Assembly (NCBI GenBank): GCA_030831085.1
Contig: JAURLT010000109.1
Location: 1-43,823 of the forward strand
Reading direction: 5' to 3'
Length of the DNA stretch: 43,823 nucleotides
From: Gammaproteobacteria bacterium
GTDB lineage: Bacteria > Pseudomonadota > Gammaproteobacteria > Steroidobacterales > Steroidobacteraceae
In this document: positions 19,515-28,028 of the stretch, one piece after another
How the letters are laid out: the number at the start of each line of letters is the position of its first letter
How positions within the stretch are numbered: the stretch's first letter is position 1
The notes under the pieces: generated by a model
Seen by the model: only the letters and a program-made list of their open reading frames with translations
Database searches by the model: none
Told to the model about the DNA's origin: nothing
Made by a program: the position numbers and the translations under genes

Positions 19515-21017
19515 TCAGGCCTGATCTTCTTCCGTAAACCAATGGGCTCGGGCGGCCATGATCAGGGCGCCAGCCCGCTCCGGATCGAGTCCCGGAACCC
19601 CTTCCAACTCGTCCAGCGACTGCTCCGCCAGGTCATCGCGGGTGCACACACCACGCGCCGCCAGTTCAAAGGCCAGTTCGGTGTCCATGCCCTCGAGCTG
19701 GAGCAGGTCCTCGGCAGGCTCGGCGTCGCCGATCTGCTCCTCGCTGGCGATCGCCTGGGTAAGCAGGACGTCGCGCGCACGGTTACGCAGTTCCTCCACG
19801 ATCGACTCGTCAAATTCCTCGATGCCCAGCAGCTCGTTGGTGGGCACATAGGCAATTTCCTCGATGGAGGAGAAACCTTCCTGCACCAGGATAGTGGCCA
19901 CATCCTCATCAACGTCCAGCTGTTTCATGAACAAACCGCGCAGCTCAACCTGCTCGGACTCGCTCTTCTCCGCTGCCGCCTGCTCGGACATCACGTTCAG
20001 GCGCCAACCGGTCAACTCGCTGGCCAGTCGGACGTTCTGGCCACCGCGCCCGATCGCCTGCGACAGACGCTCCTCGGTAACCGCGATATCCATCGAGTGG
20101 GCATCTTCATCGACCACGATGGAGGTGACCTCAGCCGGCTGCATGGCGTTGATCACGAACTGGGCGGCGTTGTCAGTCCACGGGATGATATCCACCCTCT
20201 CGCCCGCGATCTCATTGGAAACCGCCTGCACGCGTGATCCCCGCATGCCGACACAGGCACCTACGGGATCGATGCGGGGCTCCAGACTTTTCACGGCAAT
20301 CTTGGCACGGGCCCCAGGATCGCGCGCAGCACCCAGGATCTGGATCAGGCCCTGGCCAACCTCGGGCACCTCGATCTTGAATAGTTCGATCAGGAACTCG
20401 GGCGCGGTGCGCGACAAGAACAACTGCGGGCCGCGCTGCTCGGAGCGGACCTCTCGAAGCAGGGCCTTGATGCGATCCTGCTGGCGGACGATCTCGCGCG
20501 GGATCATATGTTCACGAGGCACAAAGCCCTCGGCGTTGCCACCCAGATCCACATAGACGCCGTTACGATCCACCCGCTTCACGGTGCCGGAGACCAAGGT
20601 CATCACCCGGTCCTGGAACTCATCCACGATCTGGGCGCGCTCGGCTTCCCGCACTTTCTGCACAATGACCTGCTTTGCGGTCTGGGCAGCAATGCGACCG
20701 AAGGCAACCGACTCCATCGGTACCTCGACATAGCCGCCCACCTCGGCTTGTGGATCGACATCAATCGCATCGTCCATGCGAAGTTCCCGCTCGGGCACTT
20801 CAAGTTCAGTCGAATCATCAGCAAAGACCTTCCAACGACGAAACGTCTCGTATTCGCCAGTCTTGCGATTGATCGCCACCCTCACCTCGATATCCTCGCC
20901 GTGCTTGCGGCGGGTCGCCGAGGCCAGCGCCGCTTCCAGCGCATCGAAAATGATCTCCCGTGCAACGCCCTTCTCGTTGGAGACCGCTTCGACTACTTCG
21001 AGAATCTGCCTGTTCAT
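19515..21017 (-). CDS. nusA: Transcription termination/antitermination factor NusA
   Basis: A 500-residue protein with the gammaproteobacterial layout. The N-terminal RNA polymerase-binding domain has [24 protein letters not shown]. An S1 domain ([20 protein letters not shown]) and two KH domains ([38 protein letters not shown]) follow. Two C-terminal acidic helix-hairpin-helix repeats come last ([21 protein letters not shown] and the region with [12 protein letters not shown]). It modulates pausing, termination and antitermination and often regulates its own operon, which is relevant to the hairpin leader upstream of rimP. Confidence 0.97.
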   Translation of the reverse strand: MNRQILEVVEAVSNEKGVAREIIFDALEAALASATRRKHGEDIEVRVAINRKTGEYETFRRWKVFADDSTELEVPERELRMDDAIDVDPQAEVGGYVEVPMESVAFGRIAAQTAKQVIVQKVREAERAQIVDEFQDRVMTLVSGTVKRVDRNGVYVDLGGNAEGFVPREHMIPREIVRQQDRIKALLREVRSEQRGPQLFLSRTAPEFLIELFKIEVPEVGQGLIQILGAARDPGARAKIAVKSLEPRIDPVGACVGMRGSRVQAVSNEIAGERVDIIPWTDNAAQFVINAMQPAEVTSIVVDEDAHSMDIAVTEERLSQAIGRGGQNVRLASELTGWRLNVMSEQAAAEKSESEQVELRGLFMKQLDVDEDVATILVQEGFSSIEEIAYVPTNELLGIEEFDESIVEELRNRARDVLLTQAIASEEQIGDAEPAEDLLQLEGMDTELAFELAARGVCTRDDLAEQSLDELEGVPGLDPERAGALIMAARAHWFTEEDQA

Positions 21018-21048
21018 CGTGCCAACATCCTGGGGAAGTCAGGGCCGC

Positions 21049-21501
21049 TCAGGCCACCAACCTCGCCTTGGTTACCAACCCCAGTGGCAGGCGCCATGCG
21101 CGCCCGTCCACCTCCATTTCAATCCACTCCTCGCCTTCAAATCCCGTGAGCCGACCCTTGAACCGGCGACGACCCTCGAGGGGCTCACTCAACTCCAGCC
21201 GCGCTTCCAGCCCCAGAAAGCGGCGAAAATGCTCAGCCGTCCGCAGCGGCCGGTCAAACCCCGGGGACGATACCTCGAGGTCGTAGGCCCGCTCGATCGG
21301 GTCGGCCGCGTCAAGTACATCGCCCACCGCCCGACTCACTGTCTCGCAATCTTCAACGGTCACCGGCAGGTCGTCCCGGCGATCGATGTAGAGCCTCAGC
21401 AGCGCGTTAGGCGGCGCGCGATACTCCACCTCCACCAGTTCGTACCCGGCCTGCCCTACCAGCGGTTCCAGCAGGCGAAGAAAACCTTCCCGCGTTGTCA
21501 C
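21049..21501 (-). CDS. rimP: Ribosome maturation factor RimP
   Basis: 150 residues, the usual size, with a GTG start at 21501. RimP assists 30S subunit maturation. Family blocks: LLEPLVGQAGYELVEVEYR, LYIDRRDDLPVTVEDCETVS, and DPIERAYDLEVSSPGFDRPL, the last highly conserved. A C-terminal SH3-like domain ends the protein. It is the first gene of the nusA-infB operon, with a leader of roughly 130 nt. Confidence 0.96.
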   Translation of the reverse strand: MTTREGFLRLLEPLVGQAGYELVEVEYRAPPNALLRLYIDRRDDLPVTVEDCETVSRAVGDVLDAADPIERAYDLEVSSPGFDRPLRTAEHFRRFLGLEARLELSEPLEGRRRFKGRLTGFEGEEWIEMEVDGRAWRLPLGLVTKARLVA

Positions 21502-21514
21502 CTGCTACCCCCGA

Positions 21515-21547
21515 CCCAAAAAGCAAACGGCCCCACCGGGGGGCCGT
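21515..21547 (-). terminator. GC-rich hairpin plus T tract in the rimP leader (possible attenuator)
   Basis: On the minus strand ACGGCCCC and GGGGCCGT arms (21547-21540 and 21534-21527) are followed by TTTGCTTTTTG. This looks like an intrinsic terminator but lies downstream of the operon promoter and just before rimP, so it would act as an attenuator. Weaker hairpins (GTCGGT...ACCGAC and GGCTT...AAGCC) lie upstream in the same leader. Regulation by NusA is inference. Confidence 0.6.
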
Positions 21548-21638
21548 CCTTGTGATCCTGCTACCGTCAGCATCCAGGGGACCCAGCCGGCTTTTTTCAA
21601 AGCCTCGACGGGTCGGTCCTTATCCCCTGAACCGACGC

Positions 21639-21667
21639 AGTATACGGCGTCAGGTGGGCAAAGACAA
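21639..21667 (-). promoter_or_regulatory. Sigma70 promoter of the rimP-nusA-infB-rbfA-truB-rpsO-pnp operon
   Basis: On the minus strand TTGTCT (21667-21662), a 17-bp spacer, then TATACT (21644-21639). The spacing is ideal and both boxes are close to consensus. It overlaps the 3' end of rraA, and a start near 21631 would give a leader of about 130 nt. Confidence 0.7.
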
Positions 21668-22144
21668 CGACTCAGCGGTCACCAACAAGCCATCCTCGTC
21701 GGCGTAAAGATGCCAGCCCGGCTCGAAGGTCACACCGGCAAAGCGCACGGGAATGCCGACCTCCCCGAGCCCCCTTTTTTCGCTGCGCCTCGGGTGAGTC
21801 TCCAGCGCCATGACCCCCAAGGGCAGCTCACGCAGCCGGCGCGTATCCCGGACGCAACCATTCAGCACTACACCGGCCCAGCCATTCTGGGCGGCCTTTT
21901 CCCCGAGCAGATCACCCAGGAGCGCGCACTGCATGGAGCCACCGCCATCCACTACCAGCACCCTGTCGTGCCCCGGAGTCCCCACCAATTCGCGGACCCG
22001 GGAGTTGTCCTCGAAGCAGAGGATGGTGGCAATGGGCCCGAAAAATCGCCCCCTGCCCCCGAAATGCCGCAAACCCGGGCTGGCGACCTGAGCTGCCGGG
22101 TGGGCGTCAGCGAGATCGGCGGTGGAAAAATCCGTACTGTCCAT
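21650..22144 (-). CDS. rraA: RraA family protein (RNase E activity regulator)
   Basis: A 164-residue protein. Typical RraA blocks are present: STADLADAHP, GRGRFFGPIATILCFEDNS, VDGGGSMQCALLGDLLGEKA and GWAGVVLNGCVRDTRRL. RraA binds RNase E and lowers its activity; relatives are class II HMG/CHA aldolases, so an aldolase role is the alternative. Its stop overlaps the promoter of the following rimP operon, so expression of the two may interact. It is divergent from the molybdopterin oxidoreductase with only about 45 bp between starts. Confidence 0.88.
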   Translation of the reverse strand: MDSTDFSTADLADAHPAAQVASPGLRHFGGRGRFFGPIATILCFEDNSRVRELVGTPGHDRVLVVDGGGSMQCALLGDLLGEKAAQNGWAGVVLNGCVRDTRRLRELPLGVMALETHPRRSEKRGLGEVGIPVRFAGVTFEPGWHLYADEDGLLVTAESLSLPT

Positions 22145-22189
22145 GTGCGGATGCTAACCGATTGGGGCAATGGGACGTACACTGCCCAC

Positions 22190-24349
22190 ATGAAACCTTC
22201 GGCCGGCGTGCATTACCGAAGTTGTCACCTCTGCGAGGCTATGTGCGGCGTCGAGGTCAGGACCGATGGAGGTGTCATCACTTCCATAAGGGGTGACGAG
22301 GCGGATCCGTTCAGTCGCGGCCACGTATGTGCCAAGGCTGTCGCTCTCAAGGACGTTCAGGAAGACCCCGATCGACTGCGGCGCCCCCTGCGCCGTACGG
22401 AAACCGGGTGGCAGGAGATCGGTTGGCAAGAAGCCCTGGACGAGGCCGCCAGCCGGCTGGTCGAGGTGCAGGCTCGCCACGGGCGTCACGCCGTTGCGAC
22501 CTACTTCGGCAACCCGCAGGTTCACAGCTACAGCGCGCTCTTGTCCGGCGCGCAATTTGCGCGCTCATTGCGCACTCATAACCGCTACTCGGCGACCTCG
22601 GTCGATCAACTTCCCCACCACTTCGCTGCGTACTTCTTGTTCGGCCACCAGCTACTGCTGCCAGTGCCGGACCTCGACCGCACGCACTTCTTCCTGGTGT
22701 TGGGCGCCAACCCGGTGGTTTCCAATGGCAGCCTGATGACGGCACCGGACGTGACCCGCAGGCTGAAGGCGCTCAAGGCGCGTGGCGGCCGGCTGGTGAC
22801 GGTCGACCCAAGGCGGAGCGAGACTGCACGGCTGGCAGACCGCCATCTGCCAATTCGTCCCGGCACTGATGCGCTGTTCCTGCTGGCGATACTGCAGGTG
22901 TTGTTCGAGGAGCAACTCATCCGGCCTGGCCGGCTGGAAAATTGTCTGGATGGCCTGGACGACTTGCGGGCACGCGTAGCCGGCTACCGCCCGGAGGCGG
23001 TCGAAGGGATTACCGGGATCGCGGCCGGCGACCTGCGGGAGCTCGCCCGTGAATTCGCGCAGGCACCCTCCGCCGTCTGTTATGGCCGTATGGGCGCCTC
23101 CACCCAGGCCTACGGGGCACTCACCCAGTGGCTGAGCCAGTTGCTCAACATCCTGACCGGCAACCTCGACCGACCGGGCGGTGCCATGTTCAGCCAGCCT
23201 GCTGTCGACGTGCTCAGGCTGACCTCCGGTCTGGGCCAGGGCAGCGCCTATGCCCGACGCCGTACCCGGGTCAGCGGCCTGCCCGAATTCAGCGGCGAGT
23301 TTCCCGTGGCAGCGCTCGCGGATGAAATCCTGACGCCGGGCGAGGGCCAGATCAGGGCGCTGGTCACCTCGGCCGGCAACCCAGTGCTGTCCACCCCGAA
23401 TGGACGCCGCCTCGAGCAGGCCCTACCAACGCTCGATTTCATGGTTTCGGTCGACTTCTACCTGAATGAAACCACGCGTCATGCCCACCTGATCCTGCCA
23501 CCCACTTTCGGGTTGGAGCGAGATCACTATGACCTGATTTTCAACCTGCTGGCGATCCGCAATACCACCAAATACTCGGAACCCATGTTTCCACGTGATA
23601 GGCAGGCGCGGCACGATTGGGAAATCTTCCAAGGCCTCACCCAACGGGTCCTGCGCCGGCGTCCGGGCGGATCGGCGTGGCGGGAACGCGCCGCGGCGCG
23701 GTGGGCCACGCCCAAGCGAATGCTGGCGGCCGGCCTGCGCCTTGGTCCACATGGTACCGGCTGGAACCCATTGCGGCGGGGACTGACTTTGTCGAGGTTG
23801 GCGCGCGAGCATCCTCACGGGCTGGACCTCGGAGCCCTGCAACCCTGTCTGCCCGAACGGCTGGCTACCCCTGATCGGCGGATAAATCTGACGCCGGAGC
23901 CGCTAATGCGGGACCTCGAGAGACTGGATGATCGGCTGACTCATCCTGAACCCGGGCGGCTGCTGCTAGTAGGTCGCAGGGACCCTCGCACCAACAATTC
24001 GTGGATGCACAACAGTCGACGCATGGTGAAAGGTCCACTTCGTTGCACCCTGCTGATGCACCCCATTGATGCCGAAGCCGCCAGCCTGGTGGATGGTGAG
24101 CCTATCGAGGTTCGCTCCAGGACCGGTACCGTGCAACTGCCGCTGGAGGTCTCGGTAGACATGATGCCGGGTACGGTCAGCATCCCCCACGGGTGGGGTC
24201 ACGGCCGGGAGGGTACCCGCCTGTCAGTCGCCAATCAGCACCCGGGCGTCAGCGTAAACGACCTGACGGACGAGAGACTGGTGGACGAACTGTGCGGCAA
24301 CGCCGCCTTGAGCGGTGTCCCGGTGACGGTAACCGCCGCGCGAGCTTGA
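22190..24349 (+). CDS. Single-subunit molybdopterin oxidoreductase with one 4Fe-4S cluster
   Basis: 719 residues from ATG 22190; ATG 22151 is an alternative and neither has a strong ribosome site. The N-terminus has a 4Fe-4S motif with C12, C15, C19 and C47 (CHLCEAMCG...GHVCAKA). Mo-bis-MGD domains follow: LVLGANPVVSNGSLMTAPD, VTVDPRRSETARLADRHLPI with PGTDALFLLAIL, and NILTGNLDRPGG. The C-terminal dinucleotide-binding domain has NSWMHNSRR and VSIPHGWGHGREGT. No signal peptide is visible, so it is cytoplasmic. No iron-sulfur partner, membrane subunit or cofactor-insertion gene is adjacent. The substrate is unknown; it belongs to the broad formate dehydrogenase/nitrate reductase superfamily. 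Confidence 0.88.
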   Translation: MKPSAGVHYRSCHLCEAMCGVEVRTDGGVITSIRGDEADPFSRGHVCAKAVALKDVQEDPDRLRRPLRRTETGWQEIGWQEALDEAASRLVEVQARHGRHAVATYFGNPQVHSYSALLSGAQFARSLRTHNRYSATSVDQLPHHFAAYFLFGHQLLLPVPDLDRTHFFLVLGANPVVSNGSLMTAPDVTRRLKALKARGGRLVTVDPRRSETARLADRHLPIRPGTDALFLLAILQVLFEEQLIRPGRLENCLDGLDDLRARVAGYRPEAVEGITGIAAGDLRELAREFAQAPSAVCYGRMGASTQAYGALTQWLSQLLNILTGNLDRPGGAMFSQPAVDVLRLTSGLGQGSAYARRRTRVSGLPEFSGEFPVAALADEILTPGEGQIRALVTSAGNPVLSTPNGRRLEQALPTLDFMVSVDFYLNETTRHAHLILPPTFGLERDHYDLIFNLLAIRNTTKYSEPMFPRDRQARHDWEIFQGLTQRVLRRRPGGSAWRERAAARWATPKRMLAAGLRLGPHGTGWNPLRRGLTLSRLAREHPHGLDLGALQPCLPERLATPDRRINLTPEPLMRDLERLDDRLTHPEPGRLLLVGRRDPRTNNSWMHNSRRMVKGPLRCTLLMHPIDAEAASLVDGEPIEVRSRTGTVQLPLEVSVDMMPGTVSIPHGWGHGREGTRLSVANQHPGVSVNDLTDERLVDELCGNAALSGVPVTVTAARA

Positions 24350-24352
24350 TCG

Positions 24353-24631
24353 TCAGGCGTCTGCCGGAGCCGCGTAATGGGCGAAGGTGGCCCGGGCGCC
24401 GCGCGCCACACGCTTTGGTGGCGGCCGCAGTTGTTTCTCTCCCCGCGTTCCGCAGCGACGGCAGCGGGGCGTGAAATCCACCACTCGGCGCGTGGCCACG
24501 CCCTGTCGCTCCAGGTCGGACAGGTTGAGATCCGCCCACCTCTGGCAGCGCGGACAGAAGCACGCCAGCTGGTAGCCCAGCCTGGACAGGTCCGACAAGG
24601 TACTGAGACGAATGGGTGAATTGCTGTTCAT
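24353..24631 (-). CDS. Small zinc-ribbon-like hypothetical protein
   Basis: 92 residues from ATG 24631; a 14-residue longer GTG start at 24673 is possible. LGYQLACFCPRCQRWADLNL and later TPRCRRCGTRGEKQL give two CxxC pairs, the pattern of a zinc ribbon. The layout recalls small hypothetical proteins with a leader like LSxLxxxGY and one zinc knuckle. Its role is unknown. It converges on the molybdopterin oxidoreductase with 3 bp between stops, and follows the DUF819 gene. Confidence 0.65.
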   Translation of the reverse strand: MNSNSPIRLSTLSDLSRLGYQLACFCPRCQRWADLNLSDLERQGVATRRVVDFTPRCRRCGTRGEKQLRPPPKRVARGARATFAHYAAPADA

Positions 24632-24683
24632 GGGGGAAGCATGCCCCCCCCACTGGCTCAGGGCGTGACCCACCCCTCAAAAC

Positions 24684-25862
24684 TCAAACGCCGGCCACCC
24701 ATTTCAGCAGGACCATGCACAAAAGGCCGGCATAGGTCCCCAAAACGTAGCCAGCAACCGCTAGGAGCACCCCAACCGGCGCGAGTGTCGGATGAAAGGC
24801 CGAGGCCACGATCGGCGCGCTGGCCGCCCCGCCGATATTGGCCTGCGAGCCTACTGCCACGAGGAACACGGGGGCCTTGATCCACCACCCCACCAGCAGC
24901 ATCACGGCTACGTGGATCAACATCCACACAGCGCCCACGGCTATCAGTACCGGGGCCTCCGCAATCAAGTTGAAATTCGCATGAGCTCCGATGGTGGCCA
25001 CCAGCAGGTAGAGCATGGCCGCCCCGAGTCGCGAGGCTCCGGCGCCCTCCAGGCGCCTCGCGCGAGTCAGGGAAAGTCCGGCGGCCAGCGCGGTGACCAC
25101 GATGAACTTCCAGATGGTGGCGGAAAACACCGGGGCTACGGTGGCCAGCCAGCGGCCGGCCAGGGTGGCGACCCACATGCCCACGAAGGCGATGGCCAGC
25201 AGGCGCAAGAGGTCGTCGAGCGTTGGGACGCGAGCGTGCTGGGCCTCGAAACCGGCGACCCGCCGCTTGAGATCCTCGATGGCCGCGGCATCCGCGCCCG
25301 TCGCCCGATCGATCCTGGACGCCTGCCCCGCGAGGTAGAGCAGGACCCCCATCCAGACGTTGGCGACCGCCACATCGACGATGACCATCAACCCGAACAG
25401 GCTCTCGCTGGTCCCGGCCGCCTGCGACAGCGCCACCATGTTGGCGCCACCGCCGATCCAGCTGCCGCTCAGGGCGGCAAGCCCCTGCCATGCATCGGCG
25501 GGCACGGCGTCGCGGAACAACCAGAGCGCAACAGGCCCGCCTACCACCACGCCGAGGGTGCCCGCCAGCAGCATGATGATCGCCTTCGGCCCGAGCCTGA
25601 CCAGGGCGGGCAGGTCGAGCGCCAGGATCAGGAGCATCAGGCTGGCCGGCAGCAGAAACGCCATGACCCACTCATACAACGGTGACTCGGCAGGCAGGAC
25701 GCCCAAGGTGGTCAAGGCCGTGGGCAGGAAGTAACAGAACACCAGTTGCGGCACGACGGCAAACAGCCGCCTTCCAACCGGCGTGCCCGCAAACCAGAAA
25801 ATCCCTGCCAGGATCCCCAGCAGTACAGCCAGTACTCCGGCCGGCTCGGTGATCAATGCCAT
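24684..25862 (-). CDS. DUF819 family integral membrane protein
   Basis: 392 residues with about ten hydrophobic segments, beginning with VLAVLLGILAGIFWFAG. The diagnostic block is LSGSWIGGGANMVALSQAAG (about residues 149-168), followed by VIVDVAVANVWMGVLLYLAG. A cytoplasmic or periplasmic charged loop lies at about residues 180-215. DUF819 (YjcL-type) proteins are predicted transporters of the BASS/NhaA-like fold, with no confirmed substrate. It is divergent from the M13 peptidase gene, with a 102-bp gap. Confidence 0.88.
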   Translation of the reverse strand: MALITEPAGVLAVLLGILAGIFWFAGTPVGRRLFAVVPQLVFCYFLPTALTTLGVLPAESPLYEWVMAFLLPASLMLLILALDLPALVRLGPKAIIMLLAGTLGVVVGGPVALWLFRDAVPADAWQGLAALSGSWIGGGANMVALSQAAGTSESLFGLMVIVDVAVANVWMGVLLYLAGQASRIDRATGADAAAIEDLKRRVAGFEAQHARVPTLDDLLRLLAIAFVGMWVATLAGRWLATVAPVFSATIWKFIVVTALAAGLSLTRARRLEGAGASRLGAAMLYLLVATIGAHANFNLIAEAPVLIAVGAVWMLIHVAVMLLVGWWIKAPVFLVAVGSQANIGGAASAPIVASAFHPTLAPVGVLLAVAGYVLGTYAGLLCMVLLKWVAGV

Positions 25863-25964
25863 GAGCTACGTTCTCATGGGTTGGCTCATCAGTCTACCCA
25901 CCCTGGCTTGGCGGAGTCATCGCCGTCGGCTACCTTTCCCAGACCAGACCCATAGGGATTTCCC

Positions 25965-28022
25965 ATGCCAAGGCTCAACTACTGCCTGACCGCCCTGTGC
26001 TTGCTGACCCTGACCTGCGGCGCGATTGCCGACGAACGGGGCCCCCTCAAGGAGTTTCCCTACACGCCCGGCCTCGACCCTGCAGCAATGGACCGGGAGA
26101 CCGATCCCTGTGAAGACTTCTTCCAGTACAGCTGCGGTGGTTGGCTGAAGAACAACCCGATCCCACCCGACCGTTCCAGCTGGGAGGTGTATTCCAAACT
26201 CGCCGAGGACAACCTGCGCTACCTGTGGGGCCTGCTGTCCGAAGCGTCTCGCGTCACCGGGGACCGCAGCAGCGAACAGGCCCAGTTAGGCGATTACTTC
26301 GCGGCGTGTATGAATATCGCCGCCATTGACGAGCGGGGACTCGCGCCGGCTGAAAGCACCCTGGAAGCCATCCGGCGGCTGCGCTCACGCAAGGAACTGC
26401 CAGACCTTCTGGCGCGCCTGCACGATGGCCGCGGCAACGGGGCGGTCCTGTTCGGCTACTCCGCCTGGCAGGATTTCGAGTCCAGCGACCGCTACATCGG
26501 TACTTTTTTCTCGGGCGGGCTGGGACTTCCGGAGCGCGACTACTACCTCGAGGACAGCCCCCGCATGATCGAGACCCGCCAGCGCTACGTTGAGCATATA
26601 GCGCGACTGTGGGAGCTTGCCGGAGGCGACGCAGACGAGGCGGAACAGGTTGCCGCCCAGGTCCTGACGCTGGAAACCGCCCTGGCCAGGGCAACCCTGC
26701 CCGTCACGGACCAGCAGGACCCCACCAAGCTCAATCATCCCATGAAGATCCGGGAGCTGGGTCGTGCCGCGAAGGGCTTCGACTGGGAACGCTACATGAC
26801 TTTGCGCTCGCCGGACGCACCCGAGCGTATCAACGCCACGGAACCGGCGTTCCTGACCGCCGTGGCGGGAATCATCGACGACACGCCCATGACTGAACTG
26901 CGAAATTACCTGACCTGGAGCTTTCTGCGTAGCCATGCCCGCTGGCTGTCGGCGCCGGTCGCAGACGAGTCATTCGCATTCAATTTTGGCTATTTGTTTG
27001 GGATCCAGGAACAGCCACCGCGCTGGAAGACCTGCGTGCGCGGGGTGGACGAGGATCTCGGCGAGGCCTTGGGCAAGGAGTTTGTCAGCCGAACCTTCAC
27101 GGCTGAGACCCGCGAAGAGGCGGTGCGCATGATCGCCCTCATTCAGGACGTCATGCGCGAGCGCATCAGCAACCTGGACTGGATGGGCGAAGCCACCCGG
27201 GCGAAGGCACTGGAGAAGCTCGAGGCCATGCGCAACAAGGTGGGACACCCCGAACGCTGGCGAAACTACTCGCCAGTCGCCATAAAACCCGACGATTATT
27301 TCGGCAATCGCAGCCGGGCGGCGGCCTTCGAGCAACGCAGGCTCCTGGCCCGCATTGGGCAACCGGTTGACCCGGACGAGTGGTCGATGACGCCCCAGAC
27401 GGTCAACGCCTACTACGACTGGATGCGCAATGAGATGAATTTCCCGGCCGGTGTGCTGCAGCCGCCCCTGTTCGACCTGTCGATCGATATCGCCCCGGCC
27501 TGGGGCAATACCGGTGCCACCATCGGCCACGAGTTGATCCATGGTTTCGACGATGCCGGCCGGCACTTTGACGCCGACGGCAACCTCAAGGACTGGTGGA
27601 GCGAGGCCGATGCGGAAGCGTTCAAGGGGCAGACCAGTTGCCTGCTCGACCAGTACGCTGGGTACGTGGTGGTCGACGACCTCCGCATCAACAGCGAACT
27701 GACCCTGGGCGAAGACATTGCCGACCTCGCCGGCCTCACCCTCGCCTATATGGGCTGGCGCATTGCCACCGAGGAAGACAGCCTCTCAGAAGTCGATGGC
27801 CTGACACCCGACCAGCGCTTCTTCGTGGGTAACGCCCAATGGGCCTGTGGACACCAGACGGACGAGAGGGCACGCGTGCTGGCGAGGACCGACCCCCACT
27901 CCCCGCTTCGCTACCGGGTCAACGGTGTGATGGTGAACCTGCCGGAATTCCAGGAGGCCTTCCAGTGCGCGGAGGGGGACCGGATGTACCGATCCCCCGA
28001 GCAAATGTGCCGGATCTGGTAA
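25965..28022 (+). CDS. Secreted M13 family zinc metallopeptidase (neprilysin/PepO-like)
   Basis: 685 residues with a signal peptide (MPRLNYCLTALCLLTLTCGAIA). The N-terminal M13 block has DPCEDFFQYSCGGWLKNNPI. The catalytic site is HELIH at 522-526 within IGHELIHGFDDAGRHFD, and the third zinc ligand is E583 in GEDIADLAGL, with D587. NAYYDWMRNEMNFPAGVLQPP precedes the active site and supplies the NAYY substrate-binding motif. The C-terminus ends in CRIW, the usual family ending. It cleaves oligopeptides in the periplasm. It converges on an S9 peptidase, whose stop lies 7 bp away. Confidence 0.96.
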   Translation: MPRLNYCLTALCLLTLTCGAIADERGPLKEFPYTPGLDPAAMDRETDPCEDFFQYSCGGWLKNNPIPPDRSSWEVYSKLAEDNLRYLWGLLSEASRVTGDRSSEQAQLGDYFAACMNIAAIDERGLAPAESTLEAIRRLRSRKELPDLLARLHDGRGNGAVLFGYSAWQDFESSDRYIGTFFSGGLGLPERDYYLEDSPRMIETRQRYVEHIARLWELAGGDADEAEQVAAQVLTLETALARATLPVTDQQDPTKLNHPMKIRELGRAAKGFDWERYMTLRSPDAPERINATEPAFLTAVAGIIDDTPMTELRNYLTWSFLRSHARWLSAPVADESFAFNFGYLFGIQEQPPRWKTCVRGVDEDLGEALGKEFVSRTFTAETREEAVRMIALIQDVMRERISNLDWMGEATRAKALEKLEAMRNKVGHPERWRNYSPVAIKPDDYFGNRSRAAAFEQRRLLARIGQPVDPDEWSMTPQTVNAYYDWMRNEMNFPAGVLQPPLFDLSIDIAPAWGNTGATIGHELIHGFDDAGRHFDADGNLKDWWSEADAEAFKGQTSCLLDQYAGYVVVDDLRINSELTLGEDIADLAGLTLAYMGWRIATEEDSLSEVDGLTPDQRFFVGNAQWACGHQTDERARVLARTDPHSPLRYRVNGVMVNLPEFQEAFQCAEGDRMYRSPEQMCRIW

Positions 28023-28028
28023 CGAGGC

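Noticed and set aside
18840-20237. 465-residue plus-strand frame opposite infB and nusA
   Set aside because: It spans two well-defined genes on the other strand, which is typical of a high-GC shadow.
21515-21650. tRNA gene in the rimP leader, as in E. coli
   Set aside because: I looked for a cloverleaf and T-loop in this interval on both strands; only simple hairpins were found.
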